NCBI GenBank assembly: GCA_023442215.1
Contig: JAEZMP010000171.1
Span: 1 to 8,409, forward strand
DNA: 8,409 bases
From: Pseudomonadota bacterium
Lineage (GTDB): Bacteria; Pseudomonadota; Alphaproteobacteria; Rhizobiales; Segnochrobactraceae
Direction of reading: 5' to 3'
Below, piece after piece: positions 1 to 5,178 of this stretch (the first letter of the stretch is position 1; each line of letters opens with the position of its first letter). Both the position numbers and the translations under genes were made by a program. The notes under the pieces were generated by a model. It did no database searches. It was not told the origin of the DNA and worked only from the letters and a program-made list of their open reading frames with translations.

Positions 1-707
1 CCGACGATGCCGATATACCAGCTCTGGGGGTTGGAATAGACGATCCTGAGCGCCTCGACGATCGAGGGCTTCTTCACGTGCGGGACCGCGTGCGCCGTCG
101 CCGGCCGCGGGTGACGACGCGGCACGATCACGAGGATGAGGACCGTGATGGTGATGCCGACGAAGCCCGCAAACAGCAGCGCCGCCTGCCAGCCGAGCGT
201 CTCCACAACCGTCGCGATGCCGGCATTGCCGATGATCGCGCCGGCCATTCCGAGCGAGGTGGTGAGGCCGGACAGCAGCGCCAGCATGGAACGCGGAAAC
301 CACTCGGCGGCGACATACATCGTGCCGACGAAGGCGAAAGCGGAGCCGAGGCCCTGGCAGAAGCGGGCGGCGACCAGCAGCGACGGCGAGGAGCCGGCGA
401 TCTGCAGGAAGGCGCCGGCGGTGCAGATCATCGCGGAGATCACCAGCACGTTGCGAGGCCCGAACCGGTCGATCACGGTGCCGGAGAGCAGTTGCATCGG
501 CGAATAGATCATGTAGTAGGTGCCGGCCGCAGCGCCGAGGGCTGCGGCGGTCAGGCCGAAATGGGCCTGAAGTTCGGGCTCCATGGAGGACGGCGCAACG
601 CGCACGAAGAACTCATAGAGATAGAACAGCGCGGCCGTCCCCCATACGATCCAGCCGCGTAGCGAAACGGCGCCCTGAAAGCCGCCTTCGCGTTCCTCCG
701 TGATCAT
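1..707 (-). CDS. MFS transporter, N-terminal part (cut by window edge)
   Basis: This is an inner-membrane major facilitator superfamily permease; only the first 235 codons are present and the 3' end lies beyond position 1. The frame is open throughout and reads as alternating hydrophobic helices consistent with about six transmembrane segments. An MFS motif A-like loop after the second helix reads GTVIDRFGPRNVL (about residues 76-88). The N-terminal EFFVRVAPSSM stretch (about residues 32-42) resembles a proteobacterial MFS subgroup of unassigned substrate. After about residue 200 comes a basic, His-rich stretch (PRRHPRPATAHAVPHVKK) that fits the central cytoplasmic loop. The ATG at 705-707 is chosen because GAGGGG (minus strand of 712-717) lies four bases upstream. 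The gene follows the cytochrome c gene on the same strand after about 300 bp, so it probably has its own promoter. The substrate cannot be predicted. Confidence 0.88.
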   Translation of the reverse strand, partial: MITEEREGGFQGAVSLRGWIVWGTAALFYLYEFFVRVAPSSMEPELQAHFGLTAAALGAAAGTYYMIYSPMQLLSGTVIDRFGPRNVLVISAMICTAGAFLQIAGSSPSLLVAARFCQGLGSAFAFVGTMYVAAEWFPRSMLALLSGLTTSLGMAGAIIGNAGIATVVETLGWQAALLFAGFVGITITVLILVIVPRRHPRPATAHAVPHVKKPSIVEALRIVYSNPQSWYIGIV

Positions 708-756
708 GGTGCCCCTCGTCTTTTCGCTGCGTCGCGTCCCCGTGGAATAGTTCGAC

Positions 757-782
757 GCCATTCCGCGTTGGAGCGCAATGGC
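757..782. promoter_or_regulatory. Inverted repeat upstream of the MFS gene, operator or hairpin
   Basis: The arms GCCATTCCGC (757-766) and GCGCAATGGC (773-782) pair with one C/C mismatch around a six-base loop. The right arm is followed by TTTTCT on the plus strand, so it resembles an intrinsic terminator in that direction, yet no plus-strand gene precedes it. Relative to the minus-strand MFS gene it lies about 50-75 bp upstream of the start codon, a usual place for a repressor operator or a leader hairpin. The role is inferred from position only. Confidence 0.35.
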
Positions 783-949
783 TTTTCTATGGCCGTCACG
801 CATGGCGCGGCGGCCTCGTCATGGGGACTGTGTCGGGGCATGACCGCGTCGAGCGGCACGGCGGCGCAGCCGGGCCACACGCGCATTCAGGGCGTTGAAG
901 CCGGATCGTGATTCGCCGTCGGGCTTCCCATCCGCGTCCTTGTTACGCC

Positions 950-992
950 GCCCGGCGCGAGGCGCCGGGCAAAGCCCCCCGACAAGGCGGGG
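950..992 (-). terminator. Tandem GC-rich hairpins after the cytochrome c gene
   Basis: Read on the minus strand, the first hairpin (arms 988-992 and 977-981, five pairs) begins 18 bases after the cytochrome c stop. It is followed by a perfect nine-pair stem with a three-base loop (arms 962-970 and 950-958, GCGCCGGGC type). Only CTTT follows the first stem and no U-tract follows the second, so this is not a textbook intrinsic terminator. It may instead pause polymerase or protect the mRNA 3' end. Confidence 0.45.
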
Positions 993-1009
993 TGTCTCTC
1001 AGGAGCGGA

Positions 1010-1687
1010 TTATTGAGCCGGCGCGGGCTGGCCTTCGGCCGGGGCGCCGTTCGCCGGCGCGCTTCCGCCGGAAGGGGCACTGCCGTTCGGCGCGGCCTCG
1101 GCGGGCGGCGCGGCACCTGCTGCACCTGCATCCTCGACCGGCGGCAGCGGCTCCGGGGTGTCCGCGAGCGTGCGCAGATAGGCCAGCAGATCCGCGCGAT
1201 CCTGGTCCTTCTTGATGCCCGCGAAGCCCATTGCCGTGCCCGGCACGAAAGTCTTCGGAGCAGCGATGAAGTGGAACAGGTTCTCGTAGGTCCAGTGCTG
1301 CTTGCCGCCGTCGGAGAACTTGGTCATGCCGGCCGAATAGGCAAAACCGGCATGCTCGCCGACAGGACGGCCGACCACGCTCCAGAGATCCGGGCCGACC
1401 TTGTTCGGGCCGCCCTTCTCGAGGCTGTGGCACGCCTGGCACTTCTTGGCCTGCGCCTCGCCGGCCGTCACATTGGCCTTGGCAAGCAGCACCGGCAGCG
1501 GAACCTGAGGTTCCGCCGGCGCACTTTCCCCCGCGGCCGGTGTCTCGGCAACGGCGATCTCATAGCCAGGCTTGGCGGGTGGCGCACGATGAAAGATCAC
1601 ATCGGACAGGACGCCGATGCCCATCGCAAACACCAGCGTCCCAAGGACTGCGCCGGCCATCTTGTTCATTTCGAACGAGTCTATCAC
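1010..1687 (-). CDS. Membrane-anchored class I cytochrome c (CycM-like)
   Basis: This 225-residue protein is a mono-heme c-type cytochrome held in the inner membrane by an uncleaved N-terminal anchor (about residues 11-32), with the heme domain in the periplasm. The heme motif CQACH is at 83-87, GPDLWSVVGR at 98-107, and the likely axial Met in GTAMGF is Met153. Family members such as CycM of Bradyrhizobium and c552 of Paracoccus carry electrons from bc1 to an aa3-type oxidase. The start is taken as GTG (1685-1687), giving VIDSFEMNKMAG; AGAGAGA lies about eight bases upstream and the family usually begins with a (M)DSFE.NK-like stretch. ATG at residue 7 is the alternative. After the domain ends near residue 177, a tail of about 45 residues is almost all Pro, Ala and Gly with a few acidic residues. 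The gene is divergent from kdsB. Confidence 0.9.
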   Translation of the reverse strand: MIDSFEMNKMAGAVLGTLVFAMGIGVLSDVIFHRAPPAKPGYEIAVAETPAAGESAPAEPQVPLPVLLAKANVTAGEAQAKKCQACHSLEKGGPNKVGPDLWSVVGRPVGEHAGFAYSAGMTKFSDGGKQHWTYENLFHFIAAPKTFVPGTAMGFAGIKKDQDRADLLAYLRTLADTPEPLPPVEDAGAAGAAPPAEAAPNGSAPSGGSAPANGAPAEGQPAPAQ

Positions 1688-1777
1688 GGCTTGGGTCTCT
1701 CTTGTCAGACAGGCCGGTGACTGCTTGTTTTTTTGCCTCCCGCGCCCTTTTGGAGCGCATCCCGAACTGATAACCGC

Positions 1778-1806
1778 TTCAACTCGGCTCTGTCCATGCC
1801 TATAAG
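1778..1806 (+). promoter_or_regulatory. Candidate sigma70-type promoter of kdsB
   Basis: TTCAAC at 1778-1783 and TATAAG at 1801-1806 are separated by 17 bases, the optimal spacing. Both depart moderately from consensus, which is common in alphaproteobacteria. The predicted leader is about 70 bases and would include the inverted repeat at 1834-1859. Confidence 0.45.
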
Positions 1807-1833
1807 GCTGGCGCGGCGTGAGACAATTCGACA

Positions 1834-1859
1834 CCGAAACCGTTCCAGCGCGGGTTCGG
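1834..1859 (+). promoter_or_regulatory. Inverted repeat in the kdsB leader
   Basis: The arms CCGAAACCG (1834-1842) and CGGGTTCGG (1851-1859) pair at eight of nine positions around an eight-base loop. It lies 26 bases upstream of the kdsB start and just before the ribosome binding site. It could be an operator or a leader hairpin that affects ribosome access; no U-tract follows. Confidence 0.3.
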
Positions 1860-1885
1860 GATCGCGCCGGAGGAAAGATGGCCCC

Positions 1886-2665
1886 ATGGCGTCCCGACCG
1901 ATCCTGCTGATTCCGGCCCGCATGGCCTCGACCCGGCTGCCGGGCAAGCCGCTCGCCGACATCGCAGGCCTGCCCATGATCGTCCAGGTTCTGCGCCGCG
2001 CCGAGGAAGCCGCGATCGGTCCCGTGGTCGTCGCCTGCGACGATCAGCGCGTGCGCGAGGCGGTGGAGGCGGCGGGCGGACGGGCGGTGATGACGCGCAG
2101 CGACCACGAATCAGGGTCCGACCGCATCTTCGAAGCGCTGGGGCTGGTGGATCCCGAGGGAATCCATGACGTGATCGTGAACGTGCAGGGCGACCTGCCG
2201 ACGATCGAGCCCGCGCCGATTCGCGCCGCCGCCGCCCTGCTCGACGATCCCGCCGTCGACATTGGCACGCTGACAGCGGAAATCCGCGTGGAGGAAGAGC
2301 GCGCCAACCCGAACGTGGTCAAGGTCGTCGGCGCGCCGCTGTCGGCGGAGCGGATGAGGGCACTCTACTTCACCCGCGCCACCGCCCCCCATGGCGAGGG
2401 GCCGCTGTTTCACCATATCGGCCTCTATGCCTATCGGCGTTCGGCGCTGGCCCGGTTCGTCTCGCTGCCGCAATCGGCGCTGGAGAAGCGCGAGAAGCTC
2501 GAACAGTTGCGCGCGCTCGAAGCCGGCATGCGCATCGACGTCGCCGTGGTCGACACCGTTCCCTTCGGCGTCGACACGCCGGACGATCTCTCCCGCGCGC
2601 GCAGCATGCTGGCGGCGGCATCGGCAGGCACCCGATTTAGCGGGCGGCGTCCCGGCGCCGCCTGA
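1886..2665 (+). CDS. kdsB: 3-deoxy-manno-octulosonate cytidylyltransferase (CMP-Kdo synthetase)
   Basis: This cytosolic enzyme activates Kdo with CTP to CMP-Kdo, the donor for the inner core of lipopolysaccharide. The 259-residue product starts with the family's nucleotide-binding signature IPARMASTRLPGKPLADI (residues 9-26). It continues with TRSDHESGSDR (71-80), NVQGDLP (99-105), which holds the metal-binding Asp103, and near the C-terminus GVDTPDDL. E. coli KdsB has NVQGDEP, so Leu104 is a departure that I believe is common in rhizobial homologues. The length is close to the usual 245-255, with a short RFSGRRPGAA tail. ATG 1886-1888 is chosen because family homology begins here; GGAGG (1869-1873) lies upstream. 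An out-of-frame ATG at 1878 sits closer to that site. pheA follows after 96 bp on the same strand, so co-transcription is likely. Confidence 0.95.
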   Translation: MASRPILLIPARMASTRLPGKPLADIAGLPMIVQVLRRAEEAAIGPVVVACDDQRVREAVEAAGGRAVMTRSDHESGSDRIFEALGLVDPEGIHDVIVNVQGDLPTIEPAPIRAAAALLDDPAVDIGTLTAEIRVEEERANPNVVKVVGAPLSAERMRALYFTRATAPHGEGPLFHHIGLYAYRRSALARFVSLPQSALEKREKLEQLRALEAGMRIDVAVVDTVPFGVDTPDDLSRARSMLAAASAGTRFSGRRPGAA

Positions 2666-2679
2666 CCCGCGACAAGCCT

Positions 2680-2706
2680 GAGCCGGCCCCCCGGGGACGC
2701 CGGCTC
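2680..2706 (+). other. Hairpin in the kdsB-pheA spacer
   Basis: The perfect eight-base arms GAGCCGGC (2680-2687) and GCCGGCTC (2699-2706) enclose an 11-base loop. No T-tract follows, so it is not a standard intrinsic terminator. It may adjust pheA expression relative to kdsB or stabilise an mRNA end. No leader peptide rich in Phe codons was seen, which argues against classical attenuation. Confidence 0.4.
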
Positions 2707-2761
2707 GCCGCCTGCATCGAGAGGCCGCTTGCGTGCGCCTCGCCATCGAAGAGAAGCCCCA

Positions 2762-3655
2762 ATGAACACGCCGAAACGGGTCGCCTATCAGGGGGAACCC
2801 GGCGCCAACTCCCATATCGCCTGCCTCGAGGTCTATCCCCAGGCCGAGGCCGTGCCCTGCGCCACGTTCGAGGATTGTTTCGCCGCGCTCGAAAGCGAGG
2901 CGGTCGATCTCGCTATGATCCCGATCGAGAACTCGGTCGCGGGCCGCGTCGCCGATATCCACCACCTGCTGCCTGCGGCGCGCGCCTTCATCATCCGCGA
3001 GCACTTCCTGCCGATCCATCATCAGCTGCTCGGCCTGCCCGGTGCGACGCTGGCCGATATCCGCACGGTGCAGAGTCACGTCCAGGCGCTCGGCCAGTGC
3101 CGGCGCCGGCTTCGGACGATGGGTTTCGAGGCCGTGGTCGGTGCCGACACCGCCGGGTCCGCGCGCGAGATCGCCGCGGCCGGGGACATCAGCCGCGGCG
3201 CGCTCGCCTCCAGGCTTGCCGCCGAGGTCTACGGGCTCGCCATTCTGGCCGAGGACGTTGAGGACGAACTCCACAATACAACCCGGTTCGTGGTGTTCTC
3301 CCGCGAGGAGGTCCGTCCGGCGCTGAACAGCGGCCCTGCCGTCACCTCGATCCTGTTCCGGGTGCGCAACGTCCCCGCCGCGCTCTACAAGGCGCTCGGC
3401 GGTTTCGCCACCAACGGCGTCAACATCACCAAGCTCGAATCCTACCAGCTTGCCGGCAGGTTCTTCGCCACCCAGTTCTATGCCGACGTCGAGGGCCACA
3501 TCGAAGATCCCGCGGTGGCGCTGGCGCTCGAGGAACTGGCGTTCTTCTCGGCCGAACTGCGCGTGCTCGGCGTCTATCCGGCGGCTGCGTTCCGCGAGGC
3601 GATCCGGGAGCCGGAGGAGAACCGGACGCTGCGGCCGTCGCCCGCGGCCGAGTGA
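2762..3655 (+). CDS. pheA: Prephenate dehydratase
   Basis: This monofunctional cytosolic enzyme converts prephenate to phenylpyruvate, the committed step to phenylalanine. The 297 residues comprise a PDT domain (about 5-185), starting YQGEPGANSH (9-18) and carrying the catalytic TRF motif at 174-176 (NTTRFVVF). A C-terminal ACT regulatory domain follows (about 200-280), with ALYKALGGFATNGVNITKLES (207-227). The phenylalanine-binding ESRP motif of many homologues is replaced by ESYQ (226-229), a pattern I associate with alphaproteobacterial PheA. There is no chorismate mutase domain, unlike E. coli PheA. The ATG at 2762 matches the family start and has GAAGAGAAG just upstream; an in-frame TTG at 2729 is less likely. 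It probably shares a transcript with kdsB and converges on hemF. Confidence 0.95.
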   Translation: MNTPKRVAYQGEPGANSHIACLEVYPQAEAVPCATFEDCFAALESEAVDLAMIPIENSVAGRVADIHHLLPAARAFIIREHFLPIHHQLLGLPGATLADIRTVQSHVQALGQCRRRLRTMGFEAVVGADTAGSAREIAAAGDISRGALASRLAAEVYGLAILAEDVEDELHNTTRFVVFSREEVRPALNSGPAVTSILFRVRNVPAALYKALGGFATNGVNITKLESYQLAGRFFATQFYADVEGHIEDPAVALALEELAFFSAELRVLGVYPAAAFREAIREPEENRTLRPSPAAE

Positions 3656-3671
3656 ACGACAGGCGCGTGAA

Positions 3672-3703
3672 CAAAAGAAATGCGGGGGACACCGCCCCCC
3701 GCA
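3672..3703 (-). terminator. Intrinsic terminator of hemF
   Basis: Read on the minus strand, a perfect eight-pair stem (TGCGGGGG with CCCCCGCA, arms 3696-3703 and 3681-3688) with a seven-base loop is followed directly by TTTCTTTTG. It lies about 60 bases after the hemF stop and is the best intrinsic terminator in the window. On the plus strand the stem is preceded by A's and not followed by T's, so for pheA it would act weakly. Confidence 0.75.
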
Positions 3704-3705
3704 CC

Positions 3706-3740
3706 AGGCCCCCGCCCGTTGTCACCCGAAGGGCGGGCCT
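3706..3740. terminator. Second hairpin between convergent pheA and hemF
   Basis: The arms AGGCCCCCGCCC (3706-3717) and GGGCGGGCCT (3731-3740) pair with a two-base bulge around a 13-base loop. With the neighbouring stem at 3681-3703 it fills the pheA-hemF gap with structure on both strands, as expected where convergent transcripts end. No T-tract follows on the plus strand. Confidence 0.5.
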
Positions 3741-3765
3741 CCGGGGTTTGCGTGCCTGCCGTGTT

Positions 3766-4788
3766 CTACGGCCACAGCACCGTCGGCGGCATGGAGGACA
3801 GGATCGCCTCAACATTGCCGCCGGTCTTAAGCCCGAAGAGGGTGCCGCGGTCGTAGATCAGGTTGAACTCGACATAGCGCCCGCGCCGGATAAGCTGTTC
3901 GCGGCGCTCGGCATCCGTCCAGGGCTTGGCGAAATTGCGCCGGACGATCTCCGGATAGATCGCGAGAAACGCTTCGCCCACGGCCCGGGTGAAGGCGAAG
4001 TCGCCCTCGATGTCGCCCGAGTTCAGATTGTCGTAGAAGATGCCGCCGATGCCGCGCGGCTCGTTGCGGTGCTTCAGGAAGAAATAGTCGTCGCACCACG
4101 ACTTGAAGTGGCCGTAATCGGCCATGGCGTGTCCTTCGCAGGACCTGCGCATCGCGGCATGGAAGTCGACCGAGTCGGCGTCCTCCTGGGTGCGGCGGGC
4201 ATCCAGCATCGGGGTCAGGTCGGCACCGCCGCCGAACCACGACCGGCTGGTCGCCACCATGCGGGTGTTCATGTGCACGGTCGGGACGTGCGGGCTCCAG
4301 GGATGCACGATCAGTGAAATGCCGGAGGCCCAGAACCGCGGGTCCTCGGTCGCGCCGGGGATCTGGCCCCGGAACTCCGGCGAGAACACGCCGTGGACCG
4401 TCGAGCAGTGGACGCCCGCCTTCTCGAACAGCCGGCCGCGCAGTACGCCCATGATGCCGCCGCCGCCGGGGGTGCCGTCCTCGTTGGTGCGCTCCCAGGG
4501 GTCGCGAGTGAAACGTCCCGCAGGTCCCTCGACCGCGCCGCCGAGGCCGCCCGCCTCGTCTTCCAGGTCTTCGAGCGCCTTGTGGATGCGGTCCCGGAGA
4601 TTTTCGAACCACGCCCTCGCGCGGGGCTTCAGCGCCTCCGCCTCCGGAGATGCGGCAGGTACGCCGCGGGCCATCATGTCGGCGCGGTGGCCGCGGTCAC
4701 GCTCCGGACTGACCTGCGCCAGCGTGTTGTCGACCCCTTCCGGTTCGCTCGCCCGGGCCTGCTCGGCCGCGGTCATCCCGCTCGTCAT
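3766..4788 (-). CDS. hemF: Oxygen-dependent coproporphyrinogen III oxidase
   Basis: This enzyme uses O2 to decarboxylate two propionates of coproporphyrinogen III, giving protoporphyrinogen IX for heme synthesis in the cytosol. Family motifs are HMNTR (172-176), WFGGGADLTP (184-193), then CDDYFFLKHRNEPRGIGGIFYD, and near the end RGRYVEFNLIYDRGT (302-316) and FGLKTGGNVEAIL (318-330). The start at 4788 has GGGAACG nearby and gives 340 residues, about 35-40 more than usual. The extra N-terminus is polar and of low complexity. A start at Met38 or Met39 (4677 or 4674) would give about 303 residues, the normal length, but lacks a good Shine-Dalgarno. A FixK-like box lies 120 bp upstream. The gene is divergent from the ABC exporter and ends at a strong terminator. 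Confidence 0.95.
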   Translation of the reverse strand: MTSGMTAAEQARASEPEGVDNTLAQVSPERDRGHRADMMARGVPAASPEAEALKPRARAWFENLRDRIHKALEDLEDEAGGLGGAVEGPAGRFTRDPWERTNEDGTPGGGGIMGVLRGRLFEKAGVHCSTVHGVFSPEFRGQIPGATEDPRFWASGISLIVHPWSPHVPTVHMNTRMVATSRSWFGGGADLTPMLDARRTQEDADSVDFHAAMRRSCEGHAMADYGHFKSWCDDYFFLKHRNEPRGIGGIFYDNLNSGDIEGDFAFTRAVGEAFLAIYPEIVRRNFAKPWTDAERREQLIRRGRYVEFNLIYDRGTLFGLKTGGNVEAILSSMPPTVLWP

Positions 4789-4895
4789 GATCGTCGTTCC
4801 CTGTCTTCGCGGTCGCGCGCCGCAGGTGCGGATGCGTTTGGGCCCGTGCCCGTGGGCCGCGCTCTGGTGACGATGCAAGCGCCTGCGGCCGCCCG

Positions 4896-4915
4896 GCGTC
4901 GTTGATCCGACGCAA
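4896..4915. promoter_or_regulatory. FixK/FNR-like box within a palindrome upstream of hemF
   Basis: TTGATCCGACGCAA (4902-4915) fits the rhizobial FixK consensus TTG(A/C)-N6-(T/G)CAA. Its centre is about 120 bp upstream of the hemF start; if activation occurs at -41.5, transcription would begin near 4867. The same place also holds a perfect inverted repeat GCGTCG-N6-CGACGC (4896-4913) with a different centre, which could be the real site for another regulator. Anr and Dnr activate hemF in Pseudomonas aeruginosa, so such control has a precedent. The match alone is at chance level. Confidence 0.3.
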
Positions 4916-4970
4916 AGAAGCAGCGCACTGCGACAATCGCGTCGCCGCCCTTGCCCGCCAATAGACCATC

Positions 4971-5001
4971 GCGGCGAGAAGTGCGAAACGGTTTTCGCCG
5001 C
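4971..5001. repeat. Short intergenic palindromic element
   Basis: Arms GCGGCGAGAA (4971-4980) and TTTTCGCCGC (4992-5001) pair with one G-T wobble. A nested alternative stem pairs GCGAAA (4983-4988) with TTTCGC (4993-4998). The core pattern, GAGAAGTG-N5-CGGTTTTC, resembles dispersed palindromes I remember from rhizobial intergenic DNA (GGAAAAGTG-N5-CGGTTTTCC type). Only one copy is in this window, so its repeat nature is inferred. Confidence 0.4.
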
Positions 5002-5178
5002 CCGTCCCTGGCGCGATTCATTGAGCCTGCGCCGCCGCGAGGGTGCGGGACCATGGCGTCACGGTGCCGACGCAATCGTGCTGCATCACGGCGATCTTCT
5101 GGAAAATGCGTTCCTTCCGGCTCCATGCCGTCCCTCGCGGAGGCGTGGTGGCCGCGTTTCGTCCGTCGGAGACTTCCC

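Larger units (their letters stand above)
708..1009. other. Non-coding gap between cytochrome c and MFS genes
   Basis: No convincing gene was found here. The minus-strand frame 704-886 could encode 60 residues and stops in an ATGA overlap with the MFS start, but it has no Shine-Dalgarno and resembles no protein I know. The gap holds two kinds of structure, listed separately: an imperfect inverted repeat at 757-782, about 50 bp upstream of the MFS start, and two GC-rich hairpins at 950-992 just after the cytochrome c stop. No clear -35/-10 pair for the MFS gene was seen. Confidence 0.6.
1688..1885. promoter_or_regulatory. Divergent promoter region between cytochrome c and kdsB
   Basis: This 198-bp spacer must hold the promoters of both genes. 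On the plus strand a -35-like TTCAAC (1778-1783) and a -10-like TATAAG (1801-1806) are exactly 17 bp apart, predicting kdsB transcription from about 1813. For the minus strand no clear pair was found. A run of seven T sits near 1730-1736, which is an A-tract upstream of the cytochrome c start. Confidence 0.5.
4789..5178. other. Divergent non-coding region between hemF and ABC exporter
   Basis: This 390-bp stretch separates two divergent genes. Long frames cross it on both strands but none shows recognisable protein features. It holds a FixK-like box overlapping a perfect GCGTCG/CGACGC palindrome (4896-4915) and a palindromic element at 4971-5001, both listed separately. A small GGCCC/GGGCC hairpin (4841-4858) would lie in the hemF leader. 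No convincing -35/-10 pair was found for the exporter gene. Confidence 0.55.

Noticed and set aside
78..662. 194-codon plus-strand frame opposite the MFS gene
   Set aside because: Its Arg/Asp/Glu/Gly-rich product mirrors the hydrophobic MFS frame on the other strand.
704..886. 60-codon minus-strand frame ending in an ATGA overlap with the MFS start
   Set aside because: The overlap looked like translational coupling, but there is no ribosome site, no recognisable protein and an Arg-rich composition.
1726..1737. T-run in the cytochrome c-kdsB spacer as a plus-strand terminator
   Set aside because: Only a weak four-pair stem precedes it and there is no plus-strand gene upstream to terminate.
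2111..3499. 462-codon minus-strand frame across kdsB and pheA
   Set aside because: It spans two genes with clear family motifs and a non-coding spacer, and its product has no recognisable fold.
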